Source of the DNA: Bacteroidales bacterium
GTDB lineage: Bacteria > Bacteroidota > Bacteroidia > Bacteroidales > Muribaculaceae
DNA length: 7,290 nucleotides
NCBI GenBank assembly: GCA_900767075.1
Contig: CAAFXX010000339.1
Location: 1 to 7,290, forward strand
Direction: 5' to 3'
The notes under the pieces: model-generated
Databases searched by the model: none
Told to the model about the DNA's origin: nothing
The model's input: only the letters and a program-made list of their open reading frames with translations
Translations under genes and position numbers: made by a program
Shown: positions 1-6,219 of the stretch, in pieces
How positions within the stretch are numbered: the first letter of the stretch is position 1
Layout: every line of letters starts with the position of its first letter

Positions 1-432
1 ACGAAGCCCGAGATGATCGTGCGGAAGTATCTTTTCTCCCGTGGACTGCGTTTCCGCGTCCAGGTCAGGAAACTGCCCGGCAATCCCGATATCGTCCTGC
101 CGAAGTATAAGACCGTCATATTCGTTGACGGTTGCTTCTGGCACGGGCACGAGGGCTGCAAGTATTTCAAGATGCCTAAGTCCAATGTCGAATTCTGGCA
201 AAACAAAATCGATCGCAACATTGCTCGCGACATCCGCAATGAAGCCGAGCTGAAAGCCCTCGGCTGGCGTGTAATCCGAATCTGGGAATGCGAATTCAAG
301 CCGGTTTCAGGAAGAGACGAATATCTTAGCCGCCTCTATGATCGCATTGTCAAGCCCATTCAATCCTACTCCCTTGATGCCGACATAGCTGACTCCCCCA
401 TAGCCGCCGAGCCAGAATCAGATTATGTTTAA
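1..432 (+). CDS. vsr: Very short patch repair (Vsr) endonuclease, 5' end outside the window
   Basis: The protein resembles Vsr, the endonuclease that nicks DNA next to T:G mismatches left by deamination of 5-methylcytosine and so offsets the mutagenic cost of a cytosine methyltransferase. The frame is already open at base 1 (T-K-P-E before the Met at 13), and Vsr proteins carry about 20-25 residues before this point, so the Met at 13 is probably internal and the gene is cut by the window edge. Numbering from that Met, the family landmarks are LPGNPD (D26, matching catalytic Asp51 of E. coli Vsr), DGCFWHGHEGC (C41, H44, H46, C49; general base and zinc ligands) and IWEC (C93, last zinc ligand). 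The His before GC in E. coli (His64) is Asp39 here. The last 30 residues are acidic and not recognisable. The usual partner, a C5-cytosine methyltransferase, should lie just upstream. Family call is firm; partner is inferred. Confidence 0.93.
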   Translation, partial: TKPEMIVRKYLFSRGLRFRVQVRKLPGNPDIVLPKYKTVIFVDGCFWHGHEGCKYFKMPKSNVEFWQNKIDRNIARDIRNEAELKALGWRVIRIWECEFKPVSGRDEYLSRLYDRIVKPIQSYSLDADIADSPIAAEPESDYV

Positions 433-642
433 GGTAAAGATTTAGATTCTTGACTTTGATGTATCCAATAGGCTTGAGATACTATGCAATATCAATTAAT
501 AGAAACAACTTCAGATCGCCCAATTGATAAAAGAATTAAAAAAAATTGGTGATATGGATGTTATTTTTTCGATGAAGAATCTTTGTGAAAAGTTTGTTCG
601 ATTCAATCCTTTAGAGCTAATATAGGTGTTTCATTAACCTAT

Positions 643-674
643 ATTGCTATAGTTGAAAAAAATCATTAATTTTG
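643..674 (+). promoter_or_regulatory. Bacteroidetes-type promoter for the HNH gene
   Basis: TAATTTTG at 667-674 matches the Bacteroidetes primary sigma factor -7 consensus TAnnTTTG exactly. ATTG at 643-646 lies 20 bp upstream, the usual spacing for the -33 TTTG box, with one mismatch. Transcription would start near 680, giving a leader of about 140 nt that carries the 21-bp tandem repeat before the HNH start at 823. In AT-rich DNA such matches also arise by chance. Confidence 0.4.
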
Positions 675-682
675 TGAGTATC

Positions 683-823
683 GTGAAACATACTATTCTG
701 TCAAAGGATCAATCTGCTCTGTCAAAGGATCAATCTGCGCTTCTGGATTCTATGATTCCACGTATGAATACTTTAAAAGTCTCGGTCTCACGGTACTGTA
801 ATCCATTAAATTCGTTGAAGTAA
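683..823 (+). CDS. Possible small ORF (46 aa) coupled to the HNH gene
   Basis: A frame open from the stop at 650-652 runs to TAA at 821-823, which overlaps the HNH start as TAATG. Possible starts are GTG 674, GTG 683 or ATG 752; GTG 683 gives 46 residues. The 21-bp tandem duplication is exactly seven codons, so it encodes LSKDQSA twice and keeps the frame open. The C-terminal part reads LLDSMIPRMNTLKVSVSRY and similar, with no recognised domain, membrane segment or HTH. The in-frame duplication and stop/start overlap favour translation, but there is no clear ribosome binding site, the start is uncertain, and it could be the tail of a decayed gene. Confidence 0.25.
   Translation: MKHTILSKDQSALSKDQSALLDSMIPRMNTLKVSVSRYCNPLNSLK
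697..738 (+). repeat. Perfect 21-bp tandem duplication
   Basis: Bases 697-717 and 718-738 are identical and contiguous; the unit begins TCTGTCAAAGG and ends CAATCTGC. The identity stops at once on both sides. The length is a multiple of three, so a copy-number change would not shift the frame it sits in. It lies between the likely promoter and the HNH start. Confidence 0.95.
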
Positions 824-1656
824 TGAGCAAACAAACGTTTAAAGATTATCTGCATGCCACTTATTCAAACAGAAACAGTGGGGCAGCTTCATCATATTTA
901 CAGGCTATTAGAATCCTTGATGAGCTCTTTACTGCAAAAGGTTTATTCAATTTAAATGGTCGATCGATTGCCGATGTAAGAGATCCGGTCTTGTTGGAAA
1001 AAATTATTGAGTACGTAGTGGAGGAAGAGGATAAATTCAGACGTGATGAGGATTCGATATTTCATTCTGGAAGAACGACGCAAAGAAGTTATCCCAAGAA
1101 AAGATTCTGTTCTGCTGCGATTCGACGGTTGGGAGAATTTGTTAATCAATTATGCTGTGCAGAAGTTTCTGCAGCTTTGCATAATAATCCCACAGGAAGC
1201 GGAGCCAAGTTGTCATCGAAATTATTACGAAAATTCCACATTAATGATAAAGGGACAGATAGAGAGGTACAAGCTAAGCGGCGTGTGGGACAGGACATAT
1301 TCCGAGCCATTCTTCTTGACATATACGGTTCCAAGTGTTGTCTGACGGGGATTGATATCCCCGAGGTGCTCCGCGCCAGCCATATCATATCATGGGCTGA
1401 ACGTGCAAATACCCGTTTGAACCCGGAGAATGGATTATGCTTGAGCGCCACTTATGATGCGGCATTCGACAAACATCTAATTACGTTTGATGAAGAATAT
1501 CGTCTGGTATTGAGTCCCATTTTGAAAGAAACATATACCTCTGAAGCATTTAAAAGACATTTCCTCAAATTTGAAGGTAAAGCGATCTGTCTTCCGACGA
1601 TATATTGTCCTTCACAAGAATTTTTGGAAAAGCATCGCGAAAAACTTATAAGCTAA
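823..1656 (+). CDS. HNH endonuclease, probable type II restriction enzyme
   Basis: A 277-residue protein with an HNH_2-like nuclease module at its C-terminal half. Visible features are the entry strand YGSKCCLTG (168-176), LRASHIISW with H187 as the likely metal/base histidine, NPENGLCLS with N203, and YDAAFDKHLITF (211-222), where the last canonical His appears replaced by D212. The N-terminal 150 residues (many Lys/Arg, SYPKKRFCSAAIRRL) have no catalytic motif and probably recognise DNA. Length and layout fit the Bacteroidetes restriction-type HNH proteins found next to C5 methyltransferases and Vsr. The start at 823 is preceded by an in-frame stop at 799-801 and has no strong Shine-Dalgarno. 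AT-rich composition (20 of 60 G+C at 901-960) contrasts with the dehydrogenase downstream. The nuclease family is confident; the restriction role rests on the neighbouring vsr, and the target site cannot be read from the sequence. Confidence 0.85.
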   Translation: MSKQTFKDYLHATYSNRNSGAASSYLQAIRILDELFTAKGLFNLNGRSIADVRDPVLLEKIIEYVVEEEDKFRRDEDSIFHSGRTTQRSYPKKRFCSAAIRRLGEFVNQLCCAEVSAALHNNPTGSGAKLSSKLLRKFHINDKGTDREVQAKRRVGQDIFRAILLDIYGSKCCLTGIDIPEVLRASHIISWAERANTRLNPENGLCLSATYDAAFDKHLITFDEEYRLVLSPILKETYTSEAFKRHFLKFEGKAICLPTIYCPSQEFLEKHREKLIS

Positions 1657-1680
1657 ATATTTACATAATAGCAATGTAAC

Positions 1681-1688
1681 TAAATTTG
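1681..1688 (+). promoter_or_regulatory. Possible -7 promoter box for fic
   Basis: TAAATTTG fits the Bacteroidetes TAnnTTTG consensus exactly and lies 25 bp after the HNH stop. No good TTTG box is found at the expected distance upstream; TTTA at 1660-1663 is 17 bp away. Transcription from here would give fic a leader of about 120 nt. Confidence 0.3.
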
Positions 1689-1773
1689 AGATTCAAAACA
1701 GAATGGCAAGTTTTCTAATTGTGGGGCAGGGATAAAGTATGCAGATAACGTGTCGAGATGTAGTAGTAATCAT

Positions 1774-1800
1774 CAACTACCGGGAATTTCTATGTAGTTG
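1774..1800. promoter_or_regulatory. 7-bp inverted repeat just upstream of fic
   Basis: CAACTAC at 1774-1780 is the reverse complement of GTAGTTG at 1794-1800, with a 13-bp spacer, ending 16 bp before the fic start codon. It could be an operator half-site pair or a leader hairpin affecting ribosome access. Short repeats of this size can occur by chance. Confidence 0.3.
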
Positions 1801-1816
1801 GTAACAACAAGATTAT

Positions 1817-2953
1817 ATGGCATACGAAGATAGATATAAAGAGTTTGAGCAGTATCTTGCTTCCGGGGAACCGGGAGTGGAGGAACGTGCGCGTAACTGG
1901 TCGATGGCTATCGGCTTGCAGGATGTTGACCGGTTGAAGCCGTCGGAGTTTCTGCTTGAACAAGCAAAGGCTAATATTGAAGGTAAGATTTCTAGCAATG
2001 AGGTCGGCAAGCGCCTTGAGGAATATTATAGTCAAAAGTCGGTCCGTGAGAAAGCGGTAGCCGATGGCACCTTTGAGGCTGACCGAGTGGCCGACCGAAT
2101 AAATCTACTTCTGGCTGAGAAGGCTTTTACATTTTCGCCAATGGAGTTGTCGCGTCTTCATGGTTTTCTTTTCAAAGGCATTCTGCCCCATGCCGGACAG
2201 TTCCGCACATATAATATTACCAAAAGTCAGTGGATTCTTGACGGCGACACGGTCAGTTATGGCAGCGCAGGATCTTTGTCGGAACTTCTGAATTATGATT
2301 TCGGTGAGGAGAATAAGTTCGATTACAGCACCGTTTCTTCTGCTGATGCTATCAAACATATCGTGCGATTCATTTCAGGCATCTGGCAGATTCACGCTTT
2401 TGGCGAGGGTAATACCCGCACAATTGCAGTATTTCTTATCAAGTATCTCAGAAGTTTCGGTTTCGAGGTGAATAACGAGAGCTTTGAAAAGCACTCATGG
2501 TTTTTCCGCAATGCACTTGTCCGTTCACAATACGAGAACATACCTAAAGGTATTCATCGCACTTTCGAGCCATTGGAGCGATTTATGAATTTCGCCATTT
2601 TCGGTATTCCGGCAGACCTCCGAAACCGCACATTGCATATCCGTTGGGATGCTTCAAAGTGTCAAGATGGCATTTTGGATGATGCTAAACGCCAAAATGG
2701 CGTTTTGGAAACGCCATTGCCGTTTAGTGAATGTCTCTCATTGAAGGAAATGGCAGTGATACGCCTTGTATTGTCAGACTCCAAAATATCTATCGCTTCC
2801 ATAACCGCTAAAACCCAACTATCGAGGCGTACTATCGACAGGGTCATCGCTGCCTTGAAAGAAAAGGGCATACTTATCCGAGAAGGCGCGAAGAATAATG
2901 CGACCTGGGTAATAAATCCTATAAAAATAATTAGACCAACGAAAGAATTTTGA
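1817..2953 (+). CDS. Fic-domain protein with C-terminal winged helix
   Basis: Fic proteins usually transfer AMP or another phosphate-containing group to a target protein hydroxyl. This 378-residue protein has an N-terminal helical region (about 20-70) that loosely resembles VbhA-type Fic antitoxin helices (LKPSEFLLEQ, then EGKISSNEV), so it may be a toxin with built-in control. The Fic core follows, with a flap around GQFRTYNITKSQW and the active-site loop HAFGEGNTRTIA at 193-204. Catalytic H193, F195, E197, G198, N199 and R201 are kept; the usual GNGR is GNTR, and the final Arg of HxFx(D/E)GNGRxxR is A204. A short repeated linker precedes a winged-helix segment (about 309-370, with LSRRTIDRVIAALKEKGI), which could bind DNA. 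An in-frame stop at 1802-1804 limits extension upstream. The dehydrogenase start follows 1 bp after the stop. The family is confident; enzymatic product and target are unknown. Confidence 0.9.
   Translation: MAYEDRYKEFEQYLASGEPGVEERARNWSMAIGLQDVDRLKPSEFLLEQAKANIEGKISSNEVGKRLEEYYSQKSVREKAVADGTFEADRVADRINLLLAEKAFTFSPMELSRLHGFLFKGILPHAGQFRTYNITKSQWILDGDTVSYGSAGSLSELLNYDFGEENKFDYSTVSSADAIKHIVRFISGIWQIHAFGEGNTRTIAVFLIKYLRSFGFEVNNESFEKHSWFFRNALVRSQYENIPKGIHRTFEPLERFMNFAIFGIPADLRNRTLHIRWDASKCQDGILDDAKRQNGVLETPLPFSECLSLKEMAVIRLVLSDSKISIASITAKTQLSRRTIDRVIAALKEKGILIREGAKNNATWVINPIKIIRPTKEF
2663..2718 (+). repeat. Repeated linker motif and strong hairpin inside fic
   Basis: A 17-bp segment occurs at 2663-2679 and again at 2693-2709 with 15 of 17 bases alike, 30 bp apart; it encodes QDGILD and QNGVLE, a degenerate 10-residue repeat in the linker between Fic core and winged helix. 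Overlapping the second copy, 2696-2705 and 2709-2718 form a perfect 10-bp inverted repeat (AATGGCGTTT / AAACGCCATT) around a 3-bp loop. The hairpin could form in mRNA or single-stranded DNA. Confidence 0.8.
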
Positions 2954-2954
2954 T

Positions 2955-3986
2955 ATGAAAGCATTGACATATACTGCGCCGGGGCGGTTCGAGCTGATTG
3001 AGAAACCGAAGCCGGAGGTTTTGGATCCGAAGGATGCCGTGGTGAGGGTTACCCTTTCGAGTATCTGCTCGTCAGACCTTCACATTCTGCACGGTGCCGT
3101 GCCTCAGGCGCAGGTCGGTATCACCGTGGGGCATGAACTGGTGGGCGTCGTTGAGTCTGTCGGTTCGGAAGCCACGAAGGTCAAGCCGGGCGACCGCGTC
3201 GCCGTGAATGTCGAGACGTTCTGCGGCGAGTGCTTCTATTGCAAACGTGGATTTGTCAACAACTGTACGTCCGGCGGGTGGATGTTGGGCTGCCGCATCG
3301 ACGGCGGTCAGGCGGAATATGTCCGCGTGCCGTACGCCGATAACGGTCTGACGCCGATTCCCGATAACGTGAGCGACGAACAGGCGCTGTTTGTCGGCGA
3401 CATTCTCGCCACAGGCTATTGGGGAGCCAAGATTTCTGAAATTTCAGAAGAAGACACGGTGCTGGTCATCGGCGCTGGACCGACCGGGCTATGCACTATG
3501 GAATGTGTGCAGCTGTATCAGCCACATAAGATAGTCGTTTGTGAGGCGGACGAATGCCGCCGTGAATTTGTGCGGCAGAATTATCCGGATGTCAATGCAG
3601 TCGATCCGGCAGAATGCCTTGATCTCCTTAAATCATTGACAGAGGGTCGCGGCGCCGACCGGGTGATCGAGGTTGCAGGAGGGGAGGACACCTTTGAACT
3701 CGCGTGGCGCTGTGCCCGTCCGAATGCCATCGTCACGATTGTCGCTCTCTACGAGAAAGAGCAGGTATTGCCCTTGCCGTGGATGTATGGCAAGAACCTG
3801 ACGTTCAAGACCGGCGGAGTCGATGCCTGCGACTGCGGCAGAATCATGCAGCTGATCTCCGAGGGCAGGATCGACACAACCCCTCTGATAACCCACCGCT
3901 TCCCGCTCAGCCGCATCCAAGACGCCTACAACCTCTTCGTCACCCGCGCCGACAACGTCATCAAAACCGCCATCCATCCGGACTAA
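2955..3986 (+). CDS. Zinc-dependent medium-chain alcohol dehydrogenase
   Basis: A full-length (343 aa) cytosolic member of the zinc MDR superfamily, which oxidises alcohols or polyols, or reduces the matching carbonyls, with NAD(P). Likely catalytic zinc ligands are C38, H60 (with E61 in GHE) and D149 (GDILATGYWGA), the arrangement of Thermoanaerobacter-type secondary alcohol dehydrogenases. Unlike that tetrameric thermophile enzyme, this protein also keeps a four-cysteine structural zinc lobe (C90, C93, C96, C104). The Rossmann fold shows VLVIGAGPTG (G173, G175, G178); the second strand ends VVCEADE, where the acidic residue suggests NAD preference. The substrate cannot be assigned. The start is 1 bp after the fic stop, so the two may be co-transcribed, but the gene is clearly more GC-rich (37 of 60 at 3181-3240) than the HNH gene. 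The link to fic may therefore be positional rather than functional. Confidence 0.92.
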   Translation: MKALTYTAPGRFELIEKPKPEVLDPKDAVVRVTLSSICSSDLHILHGAVPQAQVGITVGHELVGVVESVGSEATKVKPGDRVAVNVETFCGECFYCKRGFVNNCTSGGWMLGCRIDGGQAEYVRVPYADNGLTPIPDNVSDEQALFVGDILATGYWGAKISEISEEDTVLVIGAGPTGLCTMECVQLYQPHKIVVCEADECRREFVRQNYPDVNAVDPAECLDLLKSLTEGRGADRVIEVAGGEDTFELAWRCARPNAIVTIVALYEKEQVLPLPWMYGKNLTFKTGGVDACDCGRIMQLISEGRIDTTPLITHRFPLSRIQDAYNLFVTRADNVIKTAIHPD

Positions 3987-4016
3987 AGACATAATCGGAA
4001 GCTATGGGGCATCAAA

Positions 4017-4097
4017 AGTCTTATATATCAGACTTGCACATTAAGAAGATGAATGATGAGTGGGGAAATACACTCAATAGTCCAATATATCAGACTT
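4017..4097. repeat. Pair of 19-bp near-identical repeats, each with dyad symmetry
   Basis: Bases 4017-4035 and 4079-4097 agree at 17 of 19 positions and share the 13-mer ATATATCAGACTT. The first copy forms a hairpin: AAGTCT (4016-4021) pairs with AGACTT (4030-4035). The second keeps AGTC/GACT. They lie between convergent genes, and the second copy runs over the stop codon of the phosphoesterase. They may be a bidirectional terminator region or footprints of a small insertion; no T-run typical of intrinsic terminators follows. Confidence 0.55.
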
Positions 4098-4851
4098 CTA
4101 TCACGGCGGAATCGTTGAAGTTGGCGTTTTCGCCGCAGAAGACGTAACCGAGTGGATTGCTAATGAGGTGGGTGTTACCAATCATCATGTCGGTGGGATG
4201 ATGCGAATGGCCATATATCCATGCAGAGATTCGGCTGTCGGCTATGTAGTTGCCGAGTTCAGTTGCATATGCAGCGTTCAGTACGTCACCGGCATGCCTT
4301 TGTTCGAGTGCTGAGAACGTGGGGAGATGATGAGTTACGACAACTCTCTTCTCCGCATCGCTCTCATCAACTGCCCTTTGGATGAATGCAAAATTCTTCT
4401 CAAACTCATCGTTTATGTTTTGGGGAATCAAGCGACGTTTGTTGTAGAGAATCTGCGAATAGTCGTTCATGCCATTCTGGATTGCGAACTCATCGACAAC
4501 CGGTATTCTTGACCATAAGGTTGAAAGAATGAAATCGACATTGCCGATGTGTACCACCTTATTGTGATAGTAGCCTACATTCGGCAGAAACATCTTTTGC
4601 CAGCTATCGCCTTGGGCTGCTATATCACCGTTGTTATAAAACTCATGGTTGCCTGCTATCATCAGAACCTGACGATAGTTTTCGGACGCCCACTTCCAGA
4701 ACCTGAGATGCGGAATGGTTGAATCCACAAGATACCCTACATCCCCGGCTATGACGAGCACATCGCCGACCGGTTCAAGCGGCAGCGACTTCATGAAGCG
4801 CATATTCTCATGAAACTCCATGTGCAGATCTGAGCAATACTGTATCCTCAT
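4090..4851 (-). CDS. Calcineurin-like metallophosphoesterase
   Basis: A 253-residue soluble protein with the complete metal-binding set of the calcineurin-like phosphoesterase fold. Numbering from the ATG at 4851: SDLH (D8, H10), GDV (D37), GNHE (N68, H69), THH (H174) and GHSHH (H215, H217). Such enzymes hydrolyse phosphomono- or diesters, including nucleic acids and cyclic nucleotides; the substrate here is unknown. The ATG at 4851 overlaps the ATPase stop as TGATG and follows a GGAGG about 7 nt upstream, one of the few clear Shine-Dalgarno sequences in the window. The GTG one codon upstream (4854) is an alternative start, but MRIQYCSDLH is the usual beginning of these proteins. Translational coupling implies joint function with the ATPase. 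There is no signal peptide or membrane segment. Confidence 0.9.
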   Translation of the reverse strand: MRIQYCSDLHMEFHENMRFMKSLPLEPVGDVLVIAGDVGYLVDSTIPHLRFWKWASENYRQVLMIAGNHEFYNNGDIAAQGDSWQKMFLPNVGYYHNKVVHIGNVDFILSTLWSRIPVVDEFAIQNGMNDYSQILYNKRRLIPQNINDEFEKNFAFIQRAVDESDAEKRVVVTHHLPTFSALEQRHAGDVLNAAYATELGNYIADSRISAWIYGHSHHPTDMMIGNTHLISNPLGYVFCGENANFNDSAVIEV

Positions 4852-6182
4852 CACATATCCTCCAAAGTTAACAACTTTGTCTCAACATCATATTTCATGA
4901 GGAGACATGACTTGATACGCTCTATCTTCTCCATGAATAACTTATGGTCGTAGTTACGGTACTGGCGCTTTACTTCGGCGACAACAGCAGTCCTGTCATC
5001 GACCTTGATGCCGACTATATCTATTTCGTTAGCTTCCTTACCTTTTTTGCGCTCCCACCACGAGCCGATGTTCATATACTCATGGCTTTCCATCATTTTG
5101 AGTCGGAAGTATTTTTCAAGGATATGACCGGAATATGTCGGATAATCTGACACAATAATCCCACGAAGGCGGTCATAATTGCCCATTTCAACCAGTGTCT
5201 GGTTGCGGTCGAAATAGTTAAACCAGAATTTCAGGAAATTGTCGGTTATCTCATATTGCACATTCTGCGAACGAGGTTTCGACATAATAGGACGGACCCG
5301 CTTGATAAGCGAATAATCCTCAATCAATCGTTTTAGATGACCCGCCACCGTCACCCCTCCCAATGCGCTTTCAATCGCACCCTGAGTGTTCGTGCCGGAT
5401 GCGATGCAGCTGAGCACGGAGAAATATAACCCGTAATCCTTGCCGAATTCCTCAATCAGCAGATTGCGCCCCTCATCTATAAACGGAGAGTTCTCTCTGA
5501 CTACATAGCTGAACATCCCGTCAATCGATAAATCGGTGTCCTCGCACAAAATTTCTATATATTTAGGCACGCCTCCAGTTATGCAGTAGAAAGCGAGCAG
5601 CTCGTCATTGGTGTAATCCGGACGGAAATCTCGCATAATTCCCTTCATGGTTTCCGTTCCGAAACCGGACAGACGTATGGTAGCGTCCGCTCTGCCAAAC
5701 AACGGCTCATGGTAACTTTCAAAAATCTTGTGCATCATCGAATAAACCGAACCCATCAGCAGAAGATTCACATGCGTATCGTTGCGGTATGTATCCCAGA
5801 TATTCTGCATATCGCTGAATACCGACGGATTGACATTGAAAAATTCCTGAAACTCATCAATAATCAGATTAAACTTGCGGGTCTTCGCATGTTCCATCAT
5901 CATCTGAAACAGCGACTTGAAAGTCTTTATCTCCGACGGCACATAGCAGCTGAGAGCTGATGAAATAAGTCCGGCGAACTCTTCGCATAAGGCAGCCTCA
6001 TTTTTACGACTTACAAAAAGATACACCGTAGGATACTCCCCCTGCGTAGCCCGCAGAGCAAGCGATGTCTTACCGATGCGACGCCGACCGGTTATCACTG
6101 TCATTCTCGACCGGGATTCAAAGGCTCGCCCTTGTATCCGCTTTAATTCCTCTATTTCCTTAGTGCGATTATAGAACTTCAT
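4851..6182 (-). CDS. P-loop ATPase with C-terminal nuclease-like DUF234 region
   Basis: A 443-residue protein of the archaeal-type AAA ATPase / DUF234 family, common in Bacteroidetes and archaea and mostly uncharacterised. The N-terminus starts with the family signature FYNRTKEIEEL. Walker A is GRRRIGKTS (32-40, K38) and Walker B LIIDEF (106-111, D109, E110), followed by a sensor-like LLLMGS and a TGGVPKYIE segment. A winged-helix-like middle region follows. The C-terminus shows NEIDIVG (E386, D388) and AEVK (E403, K405), the spacing of a PD-(D/E)xK nuclease core, so DNA or RNA cleavage is possible. It is the first gene of a two-gene operon with the phosphoesterase, sitting 28 nt or so downstream of a consensus promoter overlapped by a 35-bp palindrome. 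The ATPase call is firm; nuclease activity is inferred from motif spacing, and the biological role is unknown. Confidence 0.9.
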   Translation of the reverse strand: MKFYNRTKEIEELKRIQGRAFESRSRMTVITGRRRIGKTSLALRATQGEYPTVYLFVSRKNEAALCEEFAGLISSALSCYVPSEIKTFKSLFQMMMEHAKTRKFNLIIDEFQEFFNVNPSVFSDMQNIWDTYRNDTHVNLLLMGSVYSMMHKIFESYHEPLFGRADATIRLSGFGTETMKGIMRDFRPDYTNDELLAFYCITGGVPKYIEILCEDTDLSIDGMFSYVVRENSPFIDEGRNLLIEEFGKDYGLYFSVLSCIASGTNTQGAIESALGGVTVAGHLKRLIEDYSLIKRVRPIMSKPRSQNVQYEITDNFLKFWFNYFDRNQTLVEMGNYDRLRGIIVSDYPTYSGHILEKYFRLKMMESHEYMNIGSWWERKKGKEANEIDIVGIKVDDRTAVVAEVKRQYRNYDHKLFMEKIERIKSCLLMKYDVETKLLTLEDM

Positions 6183-6184
6183 AT

Positions 6185-6219
6185 TTTGTCACCGTAGTAA
6201 TTATTACCACTGTGACAAA
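6185..6219. promoter_or_regulatory. 35-bp near-perfect palindrome, probable operator of the ATPase operon
   Basis: Centred at 6202, 15 of 17 base pairs are complementary. The outer arms TTTGTCAC (6185-6192) and GTGACAAA (6212-6219) are perfect, and the core around TAATTATTA pairs almost fully; only 6193/6211 and 6196/6208 mismatch. It covers the last four bases of the -7 box and the expected transcription start of the ATPase promoter, and ends 2 bp before the start codon. Since transcription would begin inside it, DNA binding by a dimeric repressor is more likely than an RNA hairpin. No regulator gene in the window obviously matches. Confidence 0.65.

Larger units (their letters stand above)
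433..822. other. AT-rich spacer between vsr and the HNH gene
   Basis: This 390-bp stretch has no convincing full gene. It contains a promoter-like pair of boxes (643-674), a perfect 21-bp tandem duplication (697-738) and a small open frame that runs into the HNH start codon. The frame from ATG 484 to the TAA at 667-669 reads fairly protein-like (for example YGCYFFDEESL and RANIGVSLTYIAIVEKNH) but is broken by two TGA codons, at 550-552 and a second one 14 codons later. It could be the remains of a decayed gene, or chance in AT-rich DNA. No tRNA-like fold or terminator was recognised. Confidence 0.5.

Noticed and set aside
13..15. ATG at 13 as the real vsr start
   Set aside because: The frame is open to base 1 and Vsr proteins have about 20-25 residues before this point, so this Met is probably internal.
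697..738. CRISPR-like repeats
   Set aside because: Only two copies, directly contiguous without spacers; this is a simple tandem duplication.
1043..1345. 100-codon + strand frame inside the HNH gene
   Set aside because: It overlaps the HNH protein in another frame and shows no motif, while the HNH frame contains the conserved catalytic residues.
1146..1451. 101-codon - strand frame opposite the HNH gene
   Set aside because: It is antisense to conserved HNH residues and has no recognisable features.
3633..3992. Long open frame on the - strand inside the dehydrogenase
   Set aside because: It is antisense to a well-conserved zinc dehydrogenase; open antisense frames are common in GC-rich genes.
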